In this document: positions 15,177 to 21,634 of the stretch, piece by piece | How the letters are laid out: each line of letters starts with the position of its first letter | Numbering within the stretch: the first letter of the stretch is position 1 | Assembly (NCBI GenBank): GCA_023229795.1 | Contig: JALNYP010000054.1 | Location: 1 to 26,653 of the forward strand | Direction of reading: 5' to 3' | Length of the DNA stretch: 26,653 nucleotides | From: Syntrophobacterales bacterium | GTDB lineage: Bacteria > Desulfobacterota > Desulfobaccia > Desulfobaccales > 0-14-0-80-60-11 | Notes under the pieces: generated by a model | The model's database searches: none | Seen by the model: only the letters and a program-made list of their open reading frames with translations | What the model was told of the DNA's origin: nothing | Made by a program: the position numbers and the translations under genes

Positions 15177-15977
15177 TTAAGGCCTCTCGAAGCCGAAGCG
15201 TTGGCGGATCGCCGAGCGCCAGCGGCGGGGACCGGCCAGGTCCAGATCCATCGTGAGAATCCCTTCGGTCTCCTCCGCTTCCAGGACCAGCCAATCCCTC
15301 AGGCTGTCCCACTCCCGCACCTGATGGGCCAGTTCGGCGTCCGTCCCCGGGGCCGGGGGCTGGATAGCAAAGGAATGACCGCCCTGGAGAGGGTAGCGCC
15401 GTCCGCCGATTTCGGCCACCAGGGCCGCGGTATTCACCCCCACCACCGGCAGATAATAGTCAAAGGCCCGGGTCAGGGCCCCGGTCTGCCAATGGCCCCG
15501 GAGGATGGGGAAGATAGTGGGATTGACGATGAGATCAGCGCCCTGGGCCGCCAGTTGCCGGGCCGCCTCGGGCTGGCCCCAAAAATCGATGCACACCGGC
15601 ACGCCCAGGCGGCCGAAGTCGGTGTCCCATACCTGCCATTGGTCGCCGGGGGTCACGGCAAAGCCCCGGCGTTCCAGGTTCCCCAGGTTGTGCTTGCGCT
15701 GGCGTCCCTGCAACCGTCCCCGGCGGTCGAACAGGGTGGCGGTGTTATACCGCTTCCCCGCCACTTCTTCCAGCAGACCGGCGACGAGATAAACCTCGAG
15801 GCGCGCCGCCGCGGCCGCCAGTTCCGTATCGCCCCGAAAGGGAAAGTACTCGGGGAAACAGATCAAATCTGCCTGCAGCCCCTGGCAGGCCTCGAGCAGC
15901 TTCAGGGCCCGGGCCAGGTTCTCCCGGCTGTCCAACCGGGCCGCCGGAAGGGCCTGGATGAGAATAATCTTCGCCAT
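15177..15977 (-). CDS. carbon-nitrogen hydrolase (nitrilase superfamily)
   Basis: This 266-residue protein has the complete nitrilase catalytic triad: E43 in FPEYFP, K95 in RQRKHNLG and C129 in VPVCIDFWGQPE. Members hydrolyse non-peptide C-N bonds of amides, nitriles or carbamoyl groups in the cytoplasm. The substrate cannot be deduced from the motifs. The nucleophile region VCIDFW is less usual than the CYDxR form of many amidases. There is no signal peptide and no ammonia-using partner domain. It stands alone on the minus strand, with a repeat element just upstream of its start. No clear Shine-Dalgarno sequence is visible. Confidence 0.85.
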   Translation of the reverse strand: MAKIILIQALPAARLDSRENLARALKLLEACQGLQADLICFPEYFPFRGDTELAAAAARLEVYLVAGLLEEVAGKRYNTATLFDRRGRLQGRQRKHNLGNLERRGFAVTPGDQWQVWDTDFGRLGVPVCIDFWGQPEAARQLAAQGADLIVNPTIFPILRGHWQTGALTRAFDYYLPVVGVNTAALVAEIGGRRYPLQGGHSFAIQPPAPGTDAELAHQVREWDSLRDWLVLEAEETEGILTMDLDLAGPRRWRSAIRQRFGFERP

Positions 15978-16002
15978 ACGGGTTATTTCCTGCTTAATAA
16001 GG

Positions 16003-16124
16003 GAGGCTCTGGCAAAACTACTCTTGGTGTCATCCTGAGCGCAGCGAAGGGTCTAGATTTTTCGGTCGCTGCGCTCCCGTCAGCATGACAATTCTTAGTG
16101 AAGACGACTTTTGCCAAGAGGCTC
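16003..16124. mobile_element. MITE-like palindromic element, copy 2
   Basis: This 122-bp element has near-perfect terminal inverted repeats: GAGGCTCTGGCAAAA on the left, and on the right the complement of GAGCCTCTTGGCAAAA. Its core again contains CTGAGCGCAGCGAAGG, and the opposite arm has CGGTCGCTGCGCTC. It belongs to the same family as the copy at 9471, with diverged arms. I do not see a clear target duplication. It occupies much of the gap between the nitrilase and aroF genes (15978-16385). Confidence 0.7.
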
Positions 16125-16273
16125 ACGGGCTTATTTATCTGACTGTAACACCAGGCCGCCGGCCCTCCAAGTTTTTATAAGGTATTTAAAAAATAACGGC
16201 TTTTCACCCATGGGTGGCTTTTGTCCCCGCCGGTTGCTTTTGCCGGCGATCCCTGGTAAAAGAGTGCATAGGC

Positions 16274-16315
16274 GCCGAAATTATCGGCTCAGGCGGGAGC
16301 CGCGCGAATTTTTTT
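16274..16315 (+). promoter_or_regulatory. possible attenuator in the aroF leader
   Basis: Two mutually exclusive hairpins share the same bases. GCCGA (16274-16278) can pair with TCGGC (16284-16288). Alternatively CGGCTC (16285-16290) pairs with GAGCCG (16297-16302), and that stem is followed by CGCGAA and seven T (16309-16315). The second form looks like an intrinsic terminator 70 bases before the DAHP synthase start. This is the arrangement of a transcription attenuator, but stems are short and the T run is not adjacent. Confidence 0.35.
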
Positions 16316-16385
16316 AGTCAGCTTTTCTGATGGCCGGCGACTCGCGACGGCCCTCATTATTTGCGGCGCTCAGTGGAGAGGAACC

Positions 16386-17390
16386 ATGCTCATCGTGATG
16401 GACAAGGACGCGACCGAGCCCCAGATTCGGGCGGTCGTGGCCAAGATTAACAACCTGGGATTTGAGGCCCAGCCCATGCCCGGCGGGGAACGAGTGGCCA
16501 TCGCCATTTTGCGCAATCCCGGGCCGGTGGACCCGGCCCTGTTTGTGGATATGGCCGGCGTGATCCAGGCCATCCCGGTCTCCCGGCCCTATAAGCTGGT
16601 AGGCCGGGAAATGAAGCGGGAAGACACCGTTATCCATTTCCCCGGCTTCGACCTGGGCCGGAAGCATTTCGTGGTCATGGCCGGCCCCTGCGCGGTGGAG
16701 AGCGAAGCCCAGGCCCTGGCCATTGCCGAGAAGGTCAAGGCCGCGGGGGCCCGCGTCTTCCGGGGCGGCGCGTATAAGCCCCGCACCTCGCCCTATAGCT
16801 ACCAGGGCTTGGGGAAGGCCGGCCTGGAAATCCTCAAAAAGGTCCGGGAAGAGACCGGCTTACTGGTCGTCACCGAGGCCATCGATCATGATTCTCTGCG
16901 GTTGGTGGCCGAATACGCCGACATTATCCAGATCGGCGCCCGGAATATGCAGAACTTTTCCTTGCTGCGCTGCGCCGGCCGCACCCGCAAGCCGGTCCTC
17001 CTGAAACGGGGGATGTACGCCACCCTGGAAGAGTGGCTCATGGCCGCGGAATATATCATGTCGGAAGGCAATGCCCAGGTGATCCTCTGCGAGCGCGGGG
17101 TGCGCGCCATCGGGGACCATGCCCGCAATCTCCTGGACCTGGCCACCATTCCGGCGGTGCGCCGGGAGAGCCATCTGCCCATCATCGTCGATCCCAGCCA
17201 CGCCGCGGGCCGCCGGGACCTGGTGCCGCCCCTGACCCGGGCCGCGGTGGCCGCGGGCTGCGACGGCCTCATCATCGAAGTGCACCATGAGCCCGAAAAA
17301 GCCATGTCCGACGGGGCCCAGTCCCTCTATCCCGACCAGTTCCAAGCCCTGATGGAGGAAATCAAAAGCCTCAAACCTGGGGGCTGGTGA
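16386..17390 (+). CDS. aroF: 3-deoxy-7-phosphoheptulonate (DAHP) synthase, type I-beta
   Basis: This enzyme condenses phosphoenolpyruvate and erythrose-4-phosphate to DAHP, the first step of the shikimate pathway. It has 334 residues. The N-terminal ferredoxin-like regulatory domain (about 1-70, MLIVMDKDATEPQIRAVV) marks the Thermotoga/Bacillus-like I-beta class. The catalytic barrel shows MAGPCAVES, GGAYKPRTSPYSYQG, IGARNMQNF, LLKRGM, ILCERG and DPSHAAGRRDLV, all with the expected metal and substrate residues. GGAGAGG precedes the ATG by a few bases. It is followed 48 bases later by aroB, giving a two-gene shikimate operon. The N-terminal domain suggests allosteric control by an aromatic amino acid. 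Confidence 0.96.
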   Translation: MLIVMDKDATEPQIRAVVAKINNLGFEAQPMPGGERVAIAILRNPGPVDPALFVDMAGVIQAIPVSRPYKLVGREMKREDTVIHFPGFDLGRKHFVVMAGPCAVESEAQALAIAEKVKAAGARVFRGGAYKPRTSPYSYQGLGKAGLEILKKVREETGLLVVTEAIDHDSLRLVAEYADIIQIGARNMQNFSLLRCAGRTRKPVLLKRGMYATLEEWLMAAEYIMSEGNAQVILCERGVRAIGDHARNLLDLATIPAVRRESHLPIIVDPSHAAGRRDLVPPLTRAAVAAGCDGLIIEVHHEPEKAMSDGAQSLYPDQFQALMEEIKSLKPGGW

Positions 17391-17438
17391 TGCCGAAGAT
17401 GAACTTTGGCGGCGCAGGTCTCCATACGGGGACGGGTG

Positions 17439-18551
17439 ATGCGCGAAATTGAGCTGCCCCTCCCCGGCCGGGATCTGAGCTACCGGCTGGTGATCGGCTC
17501 CGGTCTGGCCCGCCGCCTGGGAGAACTGCTCCAGCCCGGGCAATTCCCTGCCCAGATTTTTGTGGTTTCAGATCGCCGGGTGGCCCGGCTCCACGGCGCT
17601 ACGGTGCTGGCCTCCCTGGCCGCGGCCGGATTTACCCCGGCGCTCCTGACCACGCCCATCGGAGAACGGGCCAAGTCCTGGCCCGTGGTGCAGCGCTTGG
17701 CCAAAGAACTCCTGGCCCGGGGCGCGCACCGGCGCTCGGCCCTCATCGCCCTGGGAGGCGGGGTGGTGGGGGACCTCACGGGCTTTCTGGCCTCCATCTT
17801 CATGCGGGGCCTCCCCTTCATCCAGGTGCCCACCACCGTGCTGGCCATGGTGGATGCGGCCATCGGCGGCAAGACCGCCATCAATCTGCCCGAAGGCAAG
17901 AATCTCCTGGGCACTTTCCACCAGCCTCGCTTGGTGGCCATTGACCCCGAATTTGTCCGCACCCTGCCCCGGGCCGAAGCCTTGGGCGGCCTGGCCGAAG
18001 TTATCAAGGCCGGCTTTATCCGGGACCGGGATCTGCTGGCGCGTCTCGCCGCGATCAAAACCGGGCTGTTGAAAGATACGGCCAAATTGACCGAGATTAT
18101 CTGCCGGGCCGCGGCCATCAAGGCCGAGGTGGTGTCCCAGGACGAACGGGAGGGGGACCTACGGCGCATCCTTAACTTCGGCCATACCTTGGGGCACGGC
18201 CTGGAACAGGCCTCGCACTTCCGCCTGCCCCACGGCCGGGCGGTGGCCTGGGGTATGGTGGCCGCGCTGGCTCTGTCCGAGCGCCTGGCGGGGCTGGACC
18301 CGGCCGAAGCCGCCTGGGGCCGCGGGCTCATCCGGGACTTTGACCTCTGCCGGGCCTTGCCGGAACTCGACCCCAAGGCGGTGATGTCGGCTTTGAGCCT
18401 GGATAAGAAACGCCAGGAGACCGGGGTCCCTTTCATCCTGTTGCCCCGCCTGGGCGACACGGTAATCCGGGATGACGTGCCCCTGGCTCTGGTGGCGGAA
18501 GTGCTGCAAGAGATCATGGGGCCAGGGAGCAGCCCGGGCCTCGTGGCCTAG
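17439..18551 (+). CDS. aroB: 3-dehydroquinate synthase
   Basis: This enzyme converts DAHP, the product of the preceding enzyme, to 3-dehydroquinate with NAD+ and a divalent metal. I choose ATG 17439 (370 residues) because the conserved region begins there (MREIELPLPGRDLSYRLVIG); an in-frame TTG at 17406 would add eleven unlikely residues. The nucleotide-binding motif is GGGVVGDLTGFLASIFMRG, followed by PTTVLAMVDAAIGGKTAIN. The metal ligands are the Glu in LAEVIKAG and the His residues in NFGHTLGHGLE and LPHGRAVAWGM. Length and motifs are typical. It is followed 11 bases later by a TrmO-like gene. Confidence 0.96.
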   Translation: MREIELPLPGRDLSYRLVIGSGLARRLGELLQPGQFPAQIFVVSDRRVARLHGATVLASLAAAGFTPALLTTPIGERAKSWPVVQRLAKELLARGAHRRSALIALGGGVVGDLTGFLASIFMRGLPFIQVPTTVLAMVDAAIGGKTAINLPEGKNLLGTFHQPRLVAIDPEFVRTLPRAEALGGLAEVIKAGFIRDRDLLARLAAIKTGLLKDTAKLTEIICRAAAIKAEVVSQDEREGDLRRILNFGHTLGHGLEQASHFRLPHGRAVAWGMVAALALSERLAGLDPAEAAWGRGLIRDFDLCRALPELDPKAVMSALSLDKKRQETGVPFILLPRLGDTVIRDDVPLALVAEVLQEIMGPGSSPGLVA

Positions 18552-18562
18552 ATAGGGAAATC

Positions 18563-19099
18563 ATGCGGTTAGGGTTGATTGTCCTCGGGATTTGGGTTTT
18601 ATTAGGTTCGGTCCCCGGCTATGCCGAAAACGCAGGCCCCAAACCGCAGAACCTCAGGAGAGAGACCATCAAACCCATCTGTTTAAACCCCGTCGGGGTG
18701 GTGAAGAAGCAGGACAAGCGCGGCTTTTTGGAGATTAATCCGGGATATGCCCCGGCGTTGCTGGGCCTCAAGGATTTTTCCCATCTCTGGGTGTTTTACT
18801 GGTTTCATGAGAATGATACCCCGGAGCAGCGCCAAACCCTCCAGGTGCATCCCCGCCGCGACCCGGCCAACCCCCTGACCGGCGTCTTCGCCTGCCGGGC
18901 CCCGGAGCGCCCCAACCTCATCGGCTTCACCGCCTGCCGGATTATCAGCATCACCGGCAACGTGGTGGAGGTGGCGGACCTGGACGCCCGGGACGGCACC
19001 CCCATCTTGGATCTCAAGCCCTATATTAGCAGCGGCGATGCCATTCCCGAGGCCCGGGCTCCGGAATGGCTGAAGCACTCCAAGCCCCCGGCCGATTAG
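18563..19099 (+). CDS. TrmO/TsaA-domain protein with a signal peptide
   Basis: This 178-residue protein has the small beta-barrel domain of TrmO (also called TsaA or VirR-like), which in E. coli uses S-adenosylmethionine to methylate t6A37 of tRNA. Recognisable parts are ALLGLKDFSHLWVFYWFHEN, HPRRDPANPLTGVFACRAPERPN and DLDARDGTPILDLKPYI. Only the N-terminal domain is present; the extra C-terminal domain of the E. coli protein (235 residues) is missing. Unusually it begins with what looks like a cleavable signal peptide: hydrophobic LGLIVLGIWVLLGSV, then PGYAEN. An exported TrmO could not reach tRNA, so either the domain has a new role or the true start is internal. No good internal start is seen before the IKPICLNPVGVV core. 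It is co-directional with aroFB and 11 bases behind aroB. Confidence 0.85.
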   Translation: MRLGLIVLGIWVLLGSVPGYAENAGPKPQNLRRETIKPICLNPVGVVKKQDKRGFLEINPGYAPALLGLKDFSHLWVFYWFHENDTPEQRQTLQVHPRRDPANPLTGVFACRAPERPNLIGFTACRIISITGNVVEVADLDARDGTPILDLKPYISSGDAIPEARAPEWLKHSKPPAD

Positions 19100-19105
19100 G
19101 ATATA

Positions 19106-19222
19106 TTTCAAAACCGCTTTTTTCTGTCACCCGGAGCGCAGTGAAGGGCCTCAAGCGCTTAAAAAGACGAGATTCTTCGCTGCGCTCAGAATGACAATTT
19201 TATGGGATGGGAGGTTTTGAAA
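19106..19222. mobile_element. MITE-like palindromic element, copy 3 (diverged)
   Basis: Inverted repeats TTTCAAAACC (19106-19115) and GGTTTTGAAA (19213-19222) bound a core of CCGGAGCGCAGTGAAGGG and, in the opposite arm, TTCTTCGCTGCGCTCAGAATGAC. A short extra stretch (CCTCAAGCGCTT) interrupts the core compared with the other two copies. As at kdpD, the element starts within a few bases of a gene's stop codon. Confidence 0.6.
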
Positions 19223-19302
19223 GAGCCTGTAGTGTCGGGGGAGGGGTCTTGTCGCGTTTATCCCAACGGCCTAAGATACACACCTGGAGGTGCTGAACGC
19301 CC

Positions 19303-20088
19303 ATGAAGCGAGTTGGGGTGGCGTTGGGCGGAGGCGGAGCCAAGGGGCTCAGCCACATCGCTTTTCTCAAGGCTTTGGATGAGCTGGGGGTGCGGCCGGC
19401 GGTCATCGCGGGCACCAGCATCGGGGCGGTCATCGGTGGGCTCTATGCCGCCGGGGTGTCCGGGGCCGGACTGGAGCAACTGCTCAAGACCATAGGCTTC
19501 ACGGAGCTCTCCAAGATTATCCTGGACTTCTCCATTCTGAGCGATTCCGCCATCTTCACCGGCAAGCGGGTGGAAGAGTTTCTGGCCCGGCGGATGCCGC
19601 TCCAGACCTTCGAAGAAGTGGAGATTCCCCTGAAAATCGTGGCCACGGATTTTTGGAACCGCCGGGAAGTGGTCTTCGAAAGCGGCAACCTCATCACCGC
19701 TATCCGGGCCTCTATGGCCATGCCGGCAATTTTCGAACCGGTACTCCTCAATGGCAAGGTCCTGATAGACGGCGGGGCCGTGAATCCTTTGCCGTATGAT
19801 CTCATCCGGAGGGAGTGCGATCTGACAATCGCCATCGACGCCTCCGGGGAAAAGACTTATGCCCCGGAGGCCCCGGTCCCCAATATGGTGGAAAGCATCC
19901 TGTCCACCTTCCAGATCATGCAAGCCTCCATTGTGGAAGCCAAGAAGAAGCTTTCTCCGCCTGATATCTATGTAAAACCGGCCCTGACCAATATCCGGGT
20001 GCTGGACTTTTACCGCTATAAGGAAATCCTGGCGGGAGTGCAGGATGAGGTGCAGGGGTTTAAGGAAACCTTGAAAAGCCTCATATAG
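19303..20088 (+). CDS. patatin-like phospholipase (RssA-type)
   Basis: This 261-residue lipid acyl hydrolase has the Ser-Asp dyad. The oxyanion loop is GGGGAKG (residues 9-15), the nucleophile is in GTSIG, and the aspartate is in DGGAVNPLPYD. It follows the short bacterial RssA/YlbK pattern (about 260-300 residues), with no signal peptide or membrane segment, so it should be cytoplasmic. GGAGG lies 13 bases upstream of the ATG. It is separated from the gene before it by a repeat element and ends at a hairpin shared with the convergent amidohydrolase gene. Substrate unknown. Confidence 0.92.
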   Translation: MKRVGVALGGGGAKGLSHIAFLKALDELGVRPAVIAGTSIGAVIGGLYAAGVSGAGLEQLLKTIGFTELSKIILDFSILSDSAIFTGKRVEEFLARRMPLQTFEEVEIPLKIVATDFWNRREVVFESGNLITAIRASMAMPAIFEPVLLNGKVLIDGGAVNPLPYDLIRRECDLTIAIDASGEKTYAPEAPVPNMVESILSTFQIMQASIVEAKKKLSPPDIYVKPALTNIRVLDFYRYKEILAGVQDEVQGFKETLKSLI

Positions 20089-20122
20089 TTCAGGATTCGG
20101 TACGACAAACCGGCAATAAATA

Positions 20123-20148
20123 AGGCAGGGCCATGACTGACCCTGCCT
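20123..20148. terminator. bidirectional terminator between convergent genes
   Basis: AGGCAGGG and CCCTGCCT form a perfect 8-bp stem with a 10-base loop, midway between the 3' ends of the patatin and amidohydrolase genes. On the minus strand it is followed by TATTTATT; on the plus strand the tail is CGGTTATC. It probably ends both transcripts, the minus one better. Confidence 0.6.
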
Positions 20149-20183
20149 CGGTTATCTCAGGTTTGAGAAACGCTTAGTTTCGG

Positions 20184-21443
20184 CTACATGACCCCCGGTT
20201 CTTCTTCCTGAGCCATGGGACTCGCGGAGGCCGCCAGCACGGGAAACTTAGGTTCGCTGAGGCAGGCCAGGAGCCCGGCTGCGGCCATGAGGCCGTAAGG
20301 CAGGGCGCCTTCGTCGGGGTTGAAGTGCGGCGAGTGCAGGGCCTGGCCCCGGTCCCCGGGGGTCCGGACCCCCAGGAAAAAGTAGAACCCCGGCGCCATC
20401 GAGGCGTAATAAGGAAAATCCTCGCTGCCCATGGCCGGGTGCAAGAGCTTCAGACGCTTGGCGCCGAGCAGGGCCTGGAGCACCTGCACCGCCTGAGCCG
20501 TGAGTTCGGGGCTATTCTTGAGCATGGGAAACAAAGACTCCACCGTAAGCTTGATTTCAGCCCCGGTGGCCTGGGAGAGCCCGGCGAACTGCCGCCGCAG
20601 GCCGTTTAGGACCTCCTGGCGCACCGACTCCTGGAGGTAGCGCAGGCTGCCCTCGAGCTCGACTTCGTCGGCCAGGATATTGAAGCGGTTGCCGCCCTGG
20701 ATGCGGCCGAAGGTGAGGATCTTGGGGGAGCGGGAGTCGATCTGCTGGGCCAGGAAGCCCTGGATGAGGTTAAGGACCTGGGCCGTCACCCAAATGGGGT
20801 CCACGCCCCGGTGGGGGGTGGCGCCGTGGGCTGATTTGCCGGTAACGGTGAGGATGATGCGGTCGGCCCCGGCCATCACCACCCCCGGGCCATAGCGGAT
20901 ATGACCCACGTCCAGATTGGGCGCTACGTGCAGGGCGCACACCGCGGCCACCGCCGGGTTGGCCATGACGCCCGCGGCCACCATGCCCTTGGCGCCGGAA
21001 TCGCCGATGGGAGGACCCTCCTCCGCGGGCTGGAAGATGAAGCGGAACTCCCCGGCCAGGCGGTCTTTGAACTCGCTCAGGAGCCGGGCCGCGCCCAGGC
21101 CGATACTCACGTGGAAGTCATGCCCGCAGGCGTGCATGACGCCCTCCACCCTGGAGTGCCAGGGCACCTTGACCTTCTCGGTGATGGGCAGGGCGTCCAT
21201 GTCGGCCCGCCAGGCCACGGCCCGGCCGGGCCGCGCCCCCTGGAGCACCCCCAAAACCCCGTGGCCGGCCAGGCCGGTCTGCACCGTAAGGCCCAATTCC
21301 CTCAAATACTTCGCCACCACGCGGCCAGTGCGCTCCTCCTGGTGGGTCAACTCCGGGTGCTGGTGCAAGTCCCGCCGCAGGGCGGTCAGTTCCGGGTCCA
21401 GGCCCTGGGCCCGGGCCTTGATTTCTGCTAATAAATCCATCAT
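20184..21443 (-). CDS. M20-family metal-dependent amidohydrolase
   Basis: This is an N-acyl-amino-acid amidohydrolase or hippurate-hydrolase-like enzyme of peptidase family M20D. I start it at ATG 21443 (419 residues; a second ATG follows directly). A longer reading frame to 21542 runs through a palindromic repeat and is not credible. Metal ligands are C106 and H108 in MHACGHDFH, the Glu pair in PAEEGPP, the His in CALHVAPN and the late His in LHSPHFNPDE. The dimerisation domain follows KSAHGATPHRGVDP. The family removes acyl groups from amino acids or small peptides. The last 30 or so residues (LAASASPMAQEEEPGVM) look like an unstructured tail. No operon partner. Confidence 0.92.
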   Translation of the reverse strand: MMDLLAEIKARAQGLDPELTALRRDLHQHPELTHQEERTGRVVAKYLRELGLTVQTGLAGHGVLGVLQGARPGRAVAWRADMDALPITEKVKVPWHSRVEGVMHACGHDFHVSIGLGAARLLSEFKDRLAGEFRFIFQPAEEGPPIGDSGAKGMVAAGVMANPAVAAVCALHVAPNLDVGHIRYGPGVVMAGADRIILTVTGKSAHGATPHRGVDPIWVTAQVLNLIQGFLAQQIDSRSPKILTFGRIQGGNRFNILADEVELEGSLRYLQESVRQEVLNGLRRQFAGLSQATGAEIKLTVESLFPMLKNSPELTAQAVQVLQALLGAKRLKLLHPAMGSEDFPYYASMAPGFYFFLGVRTPGDRGQALHSPHFNPDEGALPYGLMAAAGLLACLSEPKFPVLAASASPMAQEEEPGVM

Positions 21444-21490
21444 GGGGGCATTGTACCCCGGTGCGAAAGGATGACCAAGGATAAAATCTT

Positions 21491-21525
21491 GGTAGTCCAG
21501 GCGCAGGCTAAAGCCTGCGGCTACC
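21491..21525. repeat. palindromic repeat A (CGCAGGCT-AA-AGCCTGCG)
   Basis: An 8-bp perfect stem with a 2-base centre, extended outside by GGTAG and CTACC. Related short forms of the GCTGCGGCTA type occur at 24139-24151 and 24309-24321. It lies between the 5' end of the amidohydrolase gene and the 3' end of the formate dehydrogenase gene. Confidence 0.65.
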
Positions 21526-21544
21526 TGGGCATGCACATGCAAAA

Positions 21545-21569
21545 GGGCGACCCAGCGGATCGCCCCTAC
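21545..21569. repeat. palindromic repeat B (GGGCGA...TCGCCC)
   Basis: GGGCGA (21545-21550) and TCGCCC (21560-21565) flank a 9-base loop, followed by CTACA. This type of dyad is common between genes in many bacteria. It sits only about 20 bases from repeat A, so two unrelated repeat families are stacked in one gap. A weak G-rich/C-rich dyad near 21588-21630 may serve as the formate dehydrogenase terminator. Confidence 0.5.
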
Positions 21570-21634
21570 ATCTTAATCCATAAGGTTGGAGGAGGGGATA
21601 AGGGCGTCCGCCTTTAGCCCTCTCCTCAAGATAT

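Noticed and set aside
16111..16317. 68-codon open frame upstream of aroF as a real gene or leader peptide
   Set aside because: It overlaps the MITE copy, has Arg-rich low-information sequence, and its terminal Phe codons are just the T run.
19140..19200. Possible CRISPR or tandem array based on GCGCAG/CTGCGC motifs recurring in several gaps
   Set aside because: The motifs are arms of isolated palindromic elements; there is no regular repeat-spacer spacing anywhere in the window.
21444..21542. N-terminal extension of the M20 amidohydrolase
   Set aside because: It runs through palindromic repeat A, and the conserved domain begins right after ATG 21443.
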